Part shown: positions 8,256-17,258 of the stretch, one piece after another
Position numbering within the stretch: the first letter of the stretch is position 1
Layout of the letters: each line of letters opens with the position of its first letter
Assembly: GCA_002316835.1 (NCBI GenBank)
Contig: DCEG01000116.1
Coordinates: forward strand, 1 to 19,171
DNA length: 19,171 nt
Direction of reading: 5' to 3'
Source of the DNA: Bacteroidales bacterium UBA1035
Lineage (GTDB): Bacteria > Bacteroidota > Bacteroidia > Bacteroidales > Dysgonomonadaceae
The notes under the pieces: model-generated
Seen by the model: the letters and a program-made list of their open reading frames with translations, nothing else
The model's database searches: none
Told to the model about the DNA's origin: nothing
Program-made: the position numbers and the translations under genes

Positions 8256-10259
8256 ATGACAATGAAAAAAAATATGAATACATATAAATATTTATTCCTG
8301 GCAGTTATTTTCGGATTTATAGTTTCATCTTGCCATGATTTGGACTTAGAGCCAAAAGGAATTTTTGACGAGGGAACACTTTTTAATTCCGACTACGGAA
8401 TCAGAACTTATTTTGGAGCAATATACAATGAACTCCCTATAGAAGATTTAAATTACTATCATAACAGAGGGTATGCTTCCGGGAATAATATCAGTAACTA
8501 CTGGGAAGGACAGAAAAACAGCCCTGCTGTGTTGGGAGGTGAAGCTGCCGGCCGAAGAGATGGAGATGGTACGCCTGAATATTGGCCCTATGAACGCATC
8601 CGTCGCATCAATAATTTTATTGAAGCTATACCTGATTATTCCGCAATTCATTCTGAACAACAGATAAACGAGTATATAGGTGAGGCTCGCTTTTTGCGTG
8701 CATTCTACTATTTTGGTATGGTAAAACGTTATGGGGGTATTCCTATAATAGATAAGGTCCAAGATCCGGCTGCACCTCTCGAAGAGTTACAAACGCCACG
8801 TTCTACAGAATACGATTCGTGGAAGTTTATCTATGAAGACTTGAAGTTTGCTATGAATAATATGGCCGAAAAGAGTGTAACAGGAAGAGCCAATCGTTAT
8901 TCAGCTGCTGCTCTCATGACTCGTGCAATGCTTTATGCCGGATCTACTGCAAATTATTTTGAAACGCTGAATATTACCCCCGGACCAGCTATCAATGCAG
9001 GATTAATGGGTATGCAACGTGATCAGGCAGCAGAGTTCTATCAATACGTGATTGAGGCTGCCGATTTTGTTCAAAAAGGTGGGTACCGTTTGCACGATGG
9101 CGCTAATAAGGAGATAGCTTTCACTGAGGTGTTTACTGAGGATTTGAATGGAGTTGAAGATCTTTTTGTGAAGCAGTTTGGTGAGTTTGGTAATTCATCT
9201 ATTTATAATTCACGATTGCACCACTCTTGGGATTCAATGGTCCTGCCACTTGGTACCGGCCTGGCAAGTGATGTGGGGTCAGCACTCCATCCGGCTTGGG
9301 ATTTAATTAGACTTTACCAGATGCCGGCAATTGCAAAAGAAAACGAAAATGGAGATTTAGTACCCGTACGTTTCAATAGCTTGAACGATTTATGGCAGTC
9401 AGAGGAAATGGAACCAAGAGCGAAAGGAACCTTTTTCTTTTCGGGAATGACAGAATTGGCTTCAAAAGAAGTAATGGATTTACAAGCGGGAGTATATCGC
9501 AAATTTCCCGGAACACTTGCCGATGCTACAGCTGATGCTCAAACCAATGCTTACATGGAGCAATATCGGATCAGAACTCATGCTGCAAGAGGACAGGTTG
9601 ATGTACAGACTGTAGACGGGGTTCCAAATGTGAAAATTAATGGACTATATGGCTTGTCTTTATCTGGAGGTGATGAAGGTCGCTCACTTACAGGTGCTTT
9701 TATACGTAAATATGTAAACCCAGCAGCAACTGCCGGTGAACGTGGACTTTACAGAAGCAGTACACCGTTTAAAGTGTTTCGTTATGCTGAAGTACTGTTA
9801 AACAGAGCTGAAGCTCTTTACGAACTGGGATTACTGACAGGTGACGAATCAAAGAAGACTGAGGCTTTTGTTTATATTAATCAAGTGCGTGCCCGTGCAG
9901 GAGCGCGTGCTTATACAATGGTTGCTTCCCCAAAGGATGTAGGTTTGGAAATTAATGCAGTGTATCCGATTGACGAAAATTTACAGTTTATCAGAGATGA
10001 ACGTGCTCGTGAACTGGCATTTGAGAATCACCGCTTTTTTGATCTTCGTCGCTGGCGTGTTCTGCACTCGAAAATGGAAAACTTTTATCACCGCGGCCTT
10101 ATGGGCTATTATGTCGTGGATGAGGGCAAGTACATTTTCTTGAACGATCGTGAAAAAGAAAATAGGGGATTAAACTATAATAGAGCTAATTATCATCAGC
10201 AAATTCCAGGCAGTCAGATAAACAGAAATCCCAATCTTATTCGTAACGATGGACATTAA
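8256..10259 (+). CDS. susD: SusD/RagB-family surface glycan-binding lipoprotein
   Basis: A 667-aa SusD-like lipoprotein that would cap the SusC barrel and capture oligosaccharides at the cell surface. The lipobox VSSC places the lipid on Cys26, and HDLDLEPKG follows, acidic as expected for surface export and typical of SusD N-termini. TPR-like helical segments are visible (EARFLRAFYYFGMVKRYGGI near 145-165 and FRYAEVLLNRAEALYELG near 510-525). The family hallmark near the C-terminus, RDERARELAFENHRFFDLRRW, is present at about 580-600. ATGs at 8256, 8262 and 8274 are in frame; the first is kept but any could be used. It lies between the SusC partner and the DUF3823 gene. Confidence 0.96.
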   Translation: MTMKKNMNTYKYLFLAVIFGFIVSSCHDLDLEPKGIFDEGTLFNSDYGIRTYFGAIYNELPIEDLNYYHNRGYASGNNISNYWEGQKNSPAVLGGEAAGRRDGDGTPEYWPYERIRRINNFIEAIPDYSAIHSEQQINEYIGEARFLRAFYYFGMVKRYGGIPIIDKVQDPAAPLEELQTPRSTEYDSWKFIYEDLKFAMNNMAEKSVTGRANRYSAAALMTRAMLYAGSTANYFETLNITPGPAINAGLMGMQRDQAAEFYQYVIEAADFVQKGGYRLHDGANKEIAFTEVFTEDLNGVEDLFVKQFGEFGNSSIYNSRLHHSWDSMVLPLGTGLASDVGSALHPAWDLIRLYQMPAIAKENENGDLVPVRFNSLNDLWQSEEMEPRAKGTFFFSGMTELASKEVMDLQAGVYRKFPGTLADATADAQTNAYMEQYRIRTHAARGQVDVQTVDGVPNVKINGLYGLSLSGGDEGRSLTGAFIRKYVNPAATAGERGLYRSSTPFKVFRYAEVLLNRAEALYELGLLTGDESKKTEAFVYINQVRARAGARAYTMVASPKDVGLEINAVYPIDENLQFIRDERARELAFENHRFFDLRRWRVLHSKMENFYHRGLMGYYVVDEGKYIFLNDREKENRGLNYNRANYHQQIPGSQINRNPNLIRNDGH

Positions 10260-10271
10260 TCACAAAAATAG

Positions 10272-11039
10272 ATGAAGATGAAAAATTTATTATATAGTTT
10301 ACTAACAGTTGGTTTTCTACTCTGTGCTACATCTTGTATGGAAATAGATAACTTTGATGCGCCTGATGCTCGTGTTAGCGGACGCTTAATTGACAAAACC
10401 ACGGGACAAAATTTCATTACAGATCACGGAGACACACACATTCGGATCTGGGAAATGAGTTTTAGCGAAAATCCTGCGCCTCAGGGTATTCCTGTGCAAT
10501 TTGATGGAACTTACAATAATGAAAGACTTTTTGCGGGGACTTACGATATGCTTCCACAAAACGGTCCATATTGGCCTGCCGATACGATTCGCGGTGTAAG
10601 AATTGGAAGAAGTGGTGCTACACAAAATTTTGAGGTTACACCATACTTGCATATAACCGATTTCGAAGCTACTCTTGAAGGTACTATGCTTACACTGTCA
10701 TGTCGTCTTTCTGCTCCTTTCAAAGAAATGACTATCAATGGCGTAACTGTTCCTATCCCAAATGTACTTGAGGTTCGTCCTTTTTTGAGTCTTACTCAAT
10801 ATTGTGGTGCAGCTAACTACATTGGTGAATACTGGACAAATGATTATCGTGTGAACTTACGCAGACCTTGGGACAGAATAGACACTAATGGTGATGGAGT
10901 AAGCGAAGAAACTTACAAGATTACTATTCCTGTGAAGAAAGGTTATACTTATAATGTTCGAATGGGAGCCAATGTGAATTATACTGACCAGAAATTTAAT
11001 TATTCTGAGGTAAAAAGAATTGTAGTTCCGAACGATTAA
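10272..11039 (+). CDS. DUF3823 family SusCD-associated lipoprotein
   Basis: A 255-aa lipoprotein (lipobox ATSC, Cys22, followed by acidic MEIDNFD). The N-terminal part resembles a carboxypeptidase-regulatory/Ig-like fold (VSGRLIDKTTGQNF through GTYDMLPQNGPYWP, about 35-105), and a second beta-sandwich-like half runs to the end, together the layout of DUF3823 proteins found next to SusD in PULs. A Ca-loop-like DTNGDGVSEE stretch lies near 215. It starts 12 bp after the SusD stop, and Met3 at 10278 is an alternative start. The role is unproven; by position it is probably an accessory surface glycan-binding subunit of the SusCD complex. Confidence 0.85.
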   Translation: MKMKNLLYSLLTVGFLLCATSCMEIDNFDAPDARVSGRLIDKTTGQNFITDHGDTHIRIWEMSFSENPAPQGIPVQFDGTYNNERLFAGTYDMLPQNGPYWPADTIRGVRIGRSGATQNFEVTPYLHITDFEATLEGTMLTLSCRLSAPFKEMTINGVTVPIPNVLEVRPFLSLTQYCGAANYIGEYWTNDYRVNLRRPWDRIDTNGDGVSEETYKITIPVKKGYTYNVRMGANVNYTDQKFNYSEVKRIVVPND

Positions 11040-11067
11040 TTTGGGAGTGAACTCATTTTATATCTAG

Positions 11068-11107
11068 ATCAGGGAGGGGTATAACTTATCCCTCCCTGAT
11101 TCTTGTT
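11068..11107 (+). terminator. Intercistronic stem-loop, possible attenuator
   Basis: A perfect 11-bp GC-rich stem (ATCAGGGAGGG at 11068-11078 with CCCTCCCTGAT at 11090-11100) encloses an 11-nt loop and is followed by TCTTGTT. The T tract is weak, so partial termination or 3'-end protection of the susCD-DUF3823 message is more likely than a full stop. It divides the binding/import genes from the enzyme genes. Confidence 0.65.
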
Positions 11108-11131
11108 AAGAAGAAATTAATGCTAATAATT

Positions 11132-12619
11132 ATGAAGTCAAGAATTTTACATTATCTTTTCTTATTCCTGTTTTTACTACTGATAATTTCTTGTAAGGGA
11201 GGAAAAGATGATTACATTCCACCACCGGTAAAGCCAGAAGAACCAAAAAATCCACCTTCTACGGAAGTGTTTAATAAACCGGATTTTATTCCACATAAGG
11301 ATGGGGAACCTTTTAATTCGTATCGTGGTTTAGTAATGACAGGATACCAGGGATGGTTTTGCACACCGGGCAGCGGTTGTTCACACAATAATCATAAAAA
11401 CACTGAATGGTATCATTATCGTGAAAGTGAAATGTTTGCTCCGGGTCCGAGGCAAAACAGTATTGACATGTGGCCCGACATGAGGGAATATGAAGTGAAA
11501 TACACGCCTGGAAATTTTATTTTAGCTAATGGACAGAAAGCACAAGTTTACAGTAATTATGATAAGTCAACAGTGCTGCTCCACTTCAAGTGGATGAAGG
11601 AGTACGGAATTGATGGTGCATTTGTGCAACGCTTCGTTGGTGAAGTTATAGATAATCCCAATGGAAAAGATCACTTCGACACGGTGTTGGGGCATGCAAT
11701 GGAAGCTTCAAATACTCATCAGCGAGCAATCTGTGTAATGTACGATTTAGGTGGTTTTATCCCAGAGAGACTTACAAAAACATTAGCAGATGCTCAGGAT
11801 ATTATGGATAAATATCAACTGAAAGATCGAACAAAACAGAAATTTTATCTTCATCAAGATGGAAAACCTCTTATCACACTGTGGGGTGTAGGGTTTAACG
11901 ACGGGCGTCCCTTCTCACTGACAGATGTGGAGAATCTTATAAAAGGATTGAAAGATAAGGGATTTAGCATTATGTTGGGAGTTCCAACTTATTGGCGTGA
12001 GAGACGAAATGACGCGGTGTCTGATCCTAAACTTCATGAATTAATAAAGTCTGCTGACATAATAATGCCTTGGTTCGTAGGACGCTATGGAATGGATAGT
12101 TTTCCTAACTTTCATTCCCTGATTGAAAATGATATTCAGTGGTGTAAAACTAACAATGTTGAATATGCACCGCTTTGTTTTCCAGGGTCATCAGATCTTA
12201 ACATGCATCCCCATCATATGACCAGAAATGATCGATACAAAGGCCAGTTTCTGTGGAATCAGATATACCATAGTGTCAAGTCCGGGGCACAAATGTTGTA
12301 TATGGCAATGTTTGATGAAATAGACGAGGGAACAGCTCTTTACAAGACACTAAATCAAAAAGATGTTCCGGGTAATGTGCCTGAAACACCATATTATGTC
12401 ACTTATCGTAGTGGTAGCTATAGTATTGGTTCAACCCGAATTACAAATCTGCCCGGGGTAAATGATTGGTGTAAATTAGTTCCGGATGAACTGAACGTTA
12501 CTTTTCTAGGGATTGAAGATGATCTTCCAACTGATCACTACCTTTGGCTTACAGGACAAGGCAAGAAAATGTTAAGAGGAGAAATACCCTTAAAACAAAC
12601 ATTACCCGTGAGAAAATAA
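11132..12619 (+). CDS. GH71/GH99-like lipoprotein glycoside hydrolase
   Basis: Predicted 495-aa enzyme of the glycoside hydrolase 71/99-like group. From the ATG at 11132 there is a hydrophobic signal peptide and lipobox IISC (Cys21), then KGGKDD and a Pro-rich linker (PPPVKPEEPKNPP), suggesting a tethered surface protein. An in-frame ATG at 11120 adds four residues. The catalytic domain starts with YRGLVMTGYQGWF and includes DMWPDMREYE, LHFKWMKEYGIDGAFVQRF and ADIIMPWFVGRYG. MFDEIDEGTA aligns with the FNEWxEGTQIEP region of GH99, placing Glu396 and Glu399 at the pair of carboxylates used there for endo-alpha-1,2-mannosidase or mannanase activity. A homologue lies at 15981. Activity on an alpha-mannoside is inferred; this Bacteroidota branch is more divergent than characterised GH99. 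Confidence 0.85.
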   Translation: MKSRILHYLFLFLFLLLIISCKGGKDDYIPPPVKPEEPKNPPSTEVFNKPDFIPHKDGEPFNSYRGLVMTGYQGWFCTPGSGCSHNNHKNTEWYHYRESEMFAPGPRQNSIDMWPDMREYEVKYTPGNFILANGQKAQVYSNYDKSTVLLHFKWMKEYGIDGAFVQRFVGEVIDNPNGKDHFDTVLGHAMEASNTHQRAICVMYDLGGFIPERLTKTLADAQDIMDKYQLKDRTKQKFYLHQDGKPLITLWGVGFNDGRPFSLTDVENLIKGLKDKGFSIMLGVPTYWRERRNDAVSDPKLHELIKSADIIMPWFVGRYGMDSFPNFHSLIENDIQWCKTNNVEYAPLCFPGSSDLNMHPHHMTRNDRYKGQFLWNQIYHSVKSGAQMLYMAMFDEIDEGTALYKTLNQKDVPGNVPETPYYVTYRSGSYSIGSTRITNLPGVNDWCKLVPDELNVTFLGIEDDLPTDHYLWLTGQGKKMLRGEIPLKQTLPVRK

Positions 12620-12635
12620 TAAAACAAGATTAAAT

Positions 12636-13610
12636 ATGAAGAGACTTTTATTGTTCTCGGTGATTGTCATAATAACAATGATAAGTTGTCGGAGTAAAAA
12701 AATAGATGTAGTTACGTTAGGAGACAATCCGTTTGTTACCCATATCTATACAGCTGATCCTTCAGCTCGTGTATGGAAAGATGGGCGCTTATATGTTTAT
12801 CCATCACATGATATTGATCCGCCGAGAGGATGTGATTTAATGGATAAATATCACGTTTTCTCAACTGATGATATGGTAAATTGGGTGGATCACGGTCAAA
12901 TAATAGAAGCTGCTGATGTACCCTGGGGTAAAAAACCTTCTCTCGCGGGTGATGCTACATTTATGTGGGCCCCCGATTGCATTTATAAAGAAGGAAAATA
13001 TTACTTTTATTTCCCTCACCCAAGCGATGATCCATGGAATGATAACTGGAGAATTGGTATTGCTGTTAGTGATAACCCGGCGTCAGATTTTGTAGTCTTG
13101 GACCATTGGCTTGAAGGTTTGGGTGATGATGTTTTTGCTATGATTGACCCGAATGTCTTTCTTGATGATGATGGACAAGTTTACTTTTATTACGGCGGTG
13201 GCGGCAGATGTGCCGGAGCCAGGTTGCACACTAATATGACCGAACTGGCAGAACCACTGTCTTTTATGGAAGGACTGGCCGATTTTCACGAAGCAACCTG
13301 GGTTTTTAAAAGAAATGGAGTTTATTACCTCGTCTATTCTGATAATCACACTGAGAATGGAAAAGGAGCGAATCGTATGAAATACGCAATAAGCGATAAA
13401 CCTTTGGGGCCCTGGAAAAGTCAAGGTGTTTTCTTAGAACCTACCACAAGTGATACCAGCCATGGGTCCGTAGTAGAATACAAAGGACAATGGTATGTTT
13501 TCTACCATAATAGTGATATTTCAGGCCGTGGCAACCTTCGTTCTATTTGTGTAGATAAATTGTTCTTTAATGAGGATGGCACAATTCAAATGGTCCAACA
13601 AACCAGATGA
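12636..13610 (+). CDS. GH43 family glycoside hydrolase, lipoprotein
   Basis: A 324-aa single-domain five-bladed propeller enzyme. Lipobox MISC gives Cys18, followed by basic RSKKID, which suggests periplasmic retention rather than surface export. The three GH43 catalytic carboxylates can be located: base Asp41 in YTADPSARVW, pKa-modulating Asp171 in MIDPNVF, and acid Glu219 in FHEATWVFKR. WAPDCIYKEGKYYFYF and SHGSVVEYKGQWYVFYHN are further typical blades. GH43 members are usually beta-xylosidases, alpha-L-arabinofuranosidases or galactan-active exo-enzymes; no accessory binding module is present and the subfamily is not clear. It begins 16 bp after the GH99-like gene and is probably co-transcribed. 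Confidence 0.9.
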   Translation: MKRLLLFSVIVIITMISCRSKKIDVVTLGDNPFVTHIYTADPSARVWKDGRLYVYPSHDIDPPRGCDLMDKYHVFSTDDMVNWVDHGQIIEAADVPWGKKPSLAGDATFMWAPDCIYKEGKYYFYFPHPSDDPWNDNWRIGIAVSDNPASDFVVLDHWLEGLGDDVFAMIDPNVFLDDDGQVYFYYGGGGRCAGARLHTNMTELAEPLSFMEGLADFHEATWVFKRNGVYYLVYSDNHTENGKGANRMKYAISDKPLGPWKSQGVFLEPTTSDTSHGSVVEYKGQWYVFYHNSDISGRGNLRSICVDKLFFNEDGTIQMVQQTR

Positions 13611-13731
13611 CTTTAGTATTTTTAATAATCCTTTCACAATACTTCAAATTTAAAAATGTGAGACTAAGATGCTTAAGACTTAATTTTCAAAGTATCTATT
13701 TGATTTTAATGTGAAAATAAAAAATAAATAT

Positions 13732-15969
13732 ATGAAATTCAGACTTTCTCTTTTCTTTGCAATCATTTTGTTTTTTGCAAATTGTATAAATGTGCAAAAA
13801 TCTCTTGAGCCGACGGAACTGGTCGATTACGTAAATCCCTATATGGGCAACATCAGTCATTTACTGGTACCTACTTATCCCACAGTGCATCTGCCAAACA
13901 GTATGTTGCGTGTTTATCCGGAACGCGCTGACTATACTGGCGACCTGCTTAACGGTTTACCCGTGGCTGTTACAAGCCACCGTGGAAGTTCAGCATTCAA
14001 CTTGAGTAGTTTCCAGGGTAACGAGTCTGAATTAAAGCCGGTTATCTCCTATAGTTATGATCGCGAGAAAATTACACCATACGGTTACTCTGTTTATCTG
14101 GATGAACAAGAAACCAACGTGTATTATGCCGTTTCTCACCAATCGGGAGTCTATGAATTAAAATTTGACCGTTCCAATCCTGTATTTCTTATTCTAAATT
14201 CCCGTCGAGGTGATATGCAATGGGATGGAAAAGCACTTCTGGGATATCAGCAACTACAAAATGATACAAGAATTTTTGTATATATGGAGCCTGATATTCA
14301 ACCACAAAAAGTGAATAATCAGAATGTTTCCGGTCAAAATGCACATATCGTGTTGTCATATCCGGCAAATACAAAGCAAATAAAGGTACGTTACGGAATA
14401 TCGTTTATCGATGCCGAGCAGGCAAAGAAAAATCTTTATAGAGAGATTTCAGACTTTAATATTGCAAAAGTGGCAACGAACGGAAGAAAAATCTGGAACG
14501 AGACCCTCGGAAAGATAAAAGTAGAAGGTGGCGACAAAGATGATAAGTCAATTTTCTATACGTCATTATATCGCACTTACGAACGTCCGGTCTGTATTTC
14601 AGAAGATGGGCGATATTTTAGCGCGTTTGACGGGAAAATCCACAATGATAGTGGCATGCCCTTTTATACGGATGATTGGATTTGGGATACTTATCGCGCA
14701 ACACATCCTCTTCGTACAATAATCGAAACAAAGATGGAAAGCGATATTATCAATTCTTTCCTTCGAATGTCTGAGCAAATGCCCAGATTCTGGTGGCCTA
14801 CCTTTCCCGAGATTACCGGCGACAGCCGTCGTATGAACTCCAATCACGGGATCGCAACCATTATCGATGCGTATCGCAAGGGATTGAAGAACATTGATTT
14901 GGAGAAAATTTATCCGGCTGCACGTAATGCAGTTATGGAAAAGACGCTGGCTCCGTGGTCGGGTATGCCATCGGGTGAGTTGGATAAGTTTTATCACGAA
15001 AAGGGTTATATTCCTGCACTTAAGGAAGGGGAGGAAGAAACCATTCCAGAAGTTCATAACTTTGAAAGGCGTCAGCCTGTTGCAGTTACTTTGGGAACAG
15101 CTTATGATGAATGGTGCCTGGCTCAAATTGCCGGAGAATTGGGGAAAACGGAAGACTACAACTACTTCCTTAAAAAATCATATAACTATCGTAATCTTTT
15201 TAATCAGAAAACAAGTTTCTTCCATCCAAAGGATAAAGACGGGAATTTTATCGAACCATTTGATTATCGCTATTCAGGTGGGGTAGGGGCACGCCAGTAT
15301 TACGGAGAAAACAATGCTTGGGTTTATCGTTGGGATGTGCAGCACAACGTTGCTGATCTCATCAGCCTAATGGGTGGAAAGGATAATTTTACTACTAACT
15401 TGGATCAGATGTTCAGAGAGCCTTTGGGAAAGAGCAAATACGATTTCTACTATCAGCTCCCGGATCATACGGGTAATGTTGGACAATTTTCCATGGCAAA
15501 CGAGCCTTCGTTGCATATTCCTTATTTATATAATTATGCCGGCCAGCCCTGGAAAACCCAAAAAAGAATTCATACGCTTATGGATCAGTGGTTCAGAAAT
15601 GATTTGATGGGAGTTCCCGGAGATGAGGACGGTGGAGGTATGTCAGCCTTTGTGGTGTTCTCACAAATGGGCTTTTATCCCGTAACACCTGGAAGTCCGA
15701 CATACAATATTGGGAGCCCATTCTTTGGAAAATCGACAATTACTCTCCCGAATGGAAAGACTTTCACAATCATCGCTAATAATTTTTCAGCAGAAAATAA
15801 ATACATTCAATCTGCTAAGCTCAACGGGAATAGCTGGGACAAGCCTTGGTTCAGTCACGATGATCTAAAGAATGGCGGAACACTTGAACTTGTAATGGGG
15901 AAAAAAGCTAACAGAAGCTGGGGTGGTAAAGCTCAGGATGTGCCTCCATCGGAAGGAGTTAAAAATTAA
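13732..15969 (+). CDS. GH92 family alpha-mannosidase, putative lipoprotein
   Basis: A 745-aa GH92 enzyme, a Ca-dependent inverting exo-alpha-mannosidase family. The N-terminal beta-sandwich (about 25-240) is joined to an (alpha/alpha)6 barrel. Family motifs include WIWDTYRATHPL, MNSNHG, YGENNAWVYRWDVQHN (Glu526, expected general acid) and PGDEDGGGMSAFVVFSQMGFYPVTPG (Asp631 and Asp633, expected base pair), so it looks active. The signal peptide ends FFANC; Asn before Cys18 is an unusual lipobox, so lipidation is uncertain. The frame extends to a GTG at 13711, but the ATG at 13732 gives a better signal peptide. The 121-bp AT-rich gap before it has no exact promoter motif. The next gene follows after 11 bp. 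Linkage specificity cannot be read from sequence. Confidence 0.93.
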   Translation: MKFRLSLFFAIILFFANCINVQKSLEPTELVDYVNPYMGNISHLLVPTYPTVHLPNSMLRVYPERADYTGDLLNGLPVAVTSHRGSSAFNLSSFQGNESELKPVISYSYDREKITPYGYSVYLDEQETNVYYAVSHQSGVYELKFDRSNPVFLILNSRRGDMQWDGKALLGYQQLQNDTRIFVYMEPDIQPQKVNNQNVSGQNAHIVLSYPANTKQIKVRYGISFIDAEQAKKNLYREISDFNIAKVATNGRKIWNETLGKIKVEGGDKDDKSIFYTSLYRTYERPVCISEDGRYFSAFDGKIHNDSGMPFYTDDWIWDTYRATHPLRTIIETKMESDIINSFLRMSEQMPRFWWPTFPEITGDSRRMNSNHGIATIIDAYRKGLKNIDLEKIYPAARNAVMEKTLAPWSGMPSGELDKFYHEKGYIPALKEGEEETIPEVHNFERRQPVAVTLGTAYDEWCLAQIAGELGKTEDYNYFLKKSYNYRNLFNQKTSFFHPKDKDGNFIEPFDYRYSGGVGARQYYGENNAWVYRWDVQHNVADLISLMGGKDNFTTNLDQMFREPLGKSKYDFYYQLPDHTGNVGQFSMANEPSLHIPYLYNYAGQPWKTQKRIHTLMDQWFRNDLMGVPGDEDGGGMSAFVVFSQMGFYPVTPGSPTYNIGSPFFGKSTITLPNGKTFTIIANNFSAENKYIQSAKLNGNSWDKPWFSHDDLKNGGTLELVMGKKANRSWGGKAQDVPPSEGVKN

Positions 15970-15980
15970 TATGCTATAAA

Positions 15981-17243
15981 ATGAAGAAGATTTCACTTGT
16001 TTCCATTTTGGCTCTTGTGGGTTGTGTCCTTGCGTTCTCGCAAAATAAGCATGCTCAAAACACCCTTTATCCTTCTTATAAAGGATTAATTATGGCGGGT
16101 TATCAGGGATGGTTTCAATTGCCAGAAAACGGCGTGATATATCCTGACGAAAATAATATCAGATTAGATATGTGGCCTGATGTTAGAGAGTATGAGAAAA
16201 CTTATCCAACTGGGTTGAAACTTGCTGACGGATCGGTTGCACGGTTCTTTAATTCAGAAGATAAGAGCACCATTGATCTTCATTTTAAATGGATGAGAGA
16301 GTATGGCCTGGACGGCGTTTTCATGCAACGGTTTTTTAACCGGACACGTACTTCCGAATCGCGGAAAAAATCATCAGGAATTTTACAGAATGCACTGGAT
16401 GCTTCATCACTAAATAAAAGGGCAATCGCTGTAATGTACGATTTATCGGGCCTGAGAGCTACTGGCGAAGACTGTTCTTCCATTATTGAAGATTGGAAAT
16501 TTCTGGTAGATGAAATTAAAGTAACCAATCAAAAAGGAACCAACACCTATTTGCATCATAAGGGCAAACCGGTGGTAGCTATTTGGGGAATCGGTTTTCC
16601 CGACCGTCCGTACAACATTAGAAATATTGGTCTAGAAAGAGTGATCGATTTCCTTAAGAATGACCCACAATATGGAGGATGCACAGTTATGCTGGGAATT
16701 CCTACTTTTTGGCGAGACTTAAATTCAGACTGCATAAATGATCCTTATTTGCACGATATTATCAAGAGTGCCGACATAATAATGCCTTGGATGGTTCAAC
16801 GTTTTTCACCATTGCTGCATAACGACATGGATCGCTACCGCGATGTGATTCTTGAAGATATGAAATGGTGTAAAAAAGAAGGAATCGAGTATGTACCCTG
16901 TGTTTATCCTGGTTTTAGCTGGCATAACCTAAGCAAATTTGAATTTCCTGACGATGTAAAGCCTTCAGGTTCAATTCCCAGAATGGGTGGAAAATTCTAT
17001 TGGCAACAGATGAGTACAGCCATAAGAAGTGGCGCAGAAATGATATATGTGGCTATGTTTGATGAAGTAAACGAAGGTACGGCAATTTTCAAAGTTTCGG
17101 ATACTCCTCCCGTGAGTAATGTGGCAAAGTTTGTAGATCTGGAGGGCATGCCCAGCGATTGGTATTTATGGTTAACCGGCGAAGCATCACAAATGCTGAA
17201 ACGACAAAAACCGTTAAGCCAGAAAATCCCCGAAAGAAATTAA
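15981..17243 (+). CDS. Second GH71/GH99-like glycoside hydrolase
   Basis: A 420-aa paralogue of the enzyme at 11132, sharing YKGLIMAGYQGWF, LDMWPDVREYE, LHFKWMREYGLDGVFMQRFF, VMYDLSG, SADIIMPWMVQRF and the C-terminal WYLWLTGEASQML. The GH99-type Glu-x-x-Glu pair is kept in MFDEVNEGTA (Glu362 and Glu365). It lacks the Pro-rich linker, an insertion after the YQGWF motif and an insertion before the C-terminal motif that the first copy has. The N-terminus is a signal peptide of ambiguous type: LVGC at Cys15 fits a lipobox, but hydrophobic residues continue to AFS-Q, so simple cleavage and a soluble periplasmic enzyme are equally possible. It probably cleaves internal alpha-linkages in imported fragments (inference). 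Confidence 0.85.
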   Translation: MKKISLVSILALVGCVLAFSQNKHAQNTLYPSYKGLIMAGYQGWFQLPENGVIYPDENNIRLDMWPDVREYEKTYPTGLKLADGSVARFFNSEDKSTIDLHFKWMREYGLDGVFMQRFFNRTRTSESRKKSSGILQNALDASSLNKRAIAVMYDLSGLRATGEDCSSIIEDWKFLVDEIKVTNQKGTNTYLHHKGKPVVAIWGIGFPDRPYNIRNIGLERVIDFLKNDPQYGGCTVMLGIPTFWRDLNSDCINDPYLHDIIKSADIIMPWMVQRFSPLLHNDMDRYRDVILEDMKWCKKEGIEYVPCVYPGFSWHNLSKFEFPDDVKPSGSIPRMGGKFYWQQMSTAIRSGAEMIYVAMFDEVNEGTAIFKVSDTPPVSNVAKFVDLEGMPSDWYLWLTGEASQMLKRQKPLSQKIPERN

Positions 17244-17258
17244 AAATATACTTGTGAA

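Noticed and set aside
13611..13731. Separate promoter for GH92
   Set aside because: The gap is AT-rich and has TATTTG-like strings, but no exact TAnnTTTG with a -33 element; an internal promoter is possible but not supported.
14599..15126. 175-codon minus-strand reading frame inside the GH92 gene
   Set aside because: It overlaps conserved GH92 catalytic-domain sequence on the other strand and has no recognisable motif or leader.
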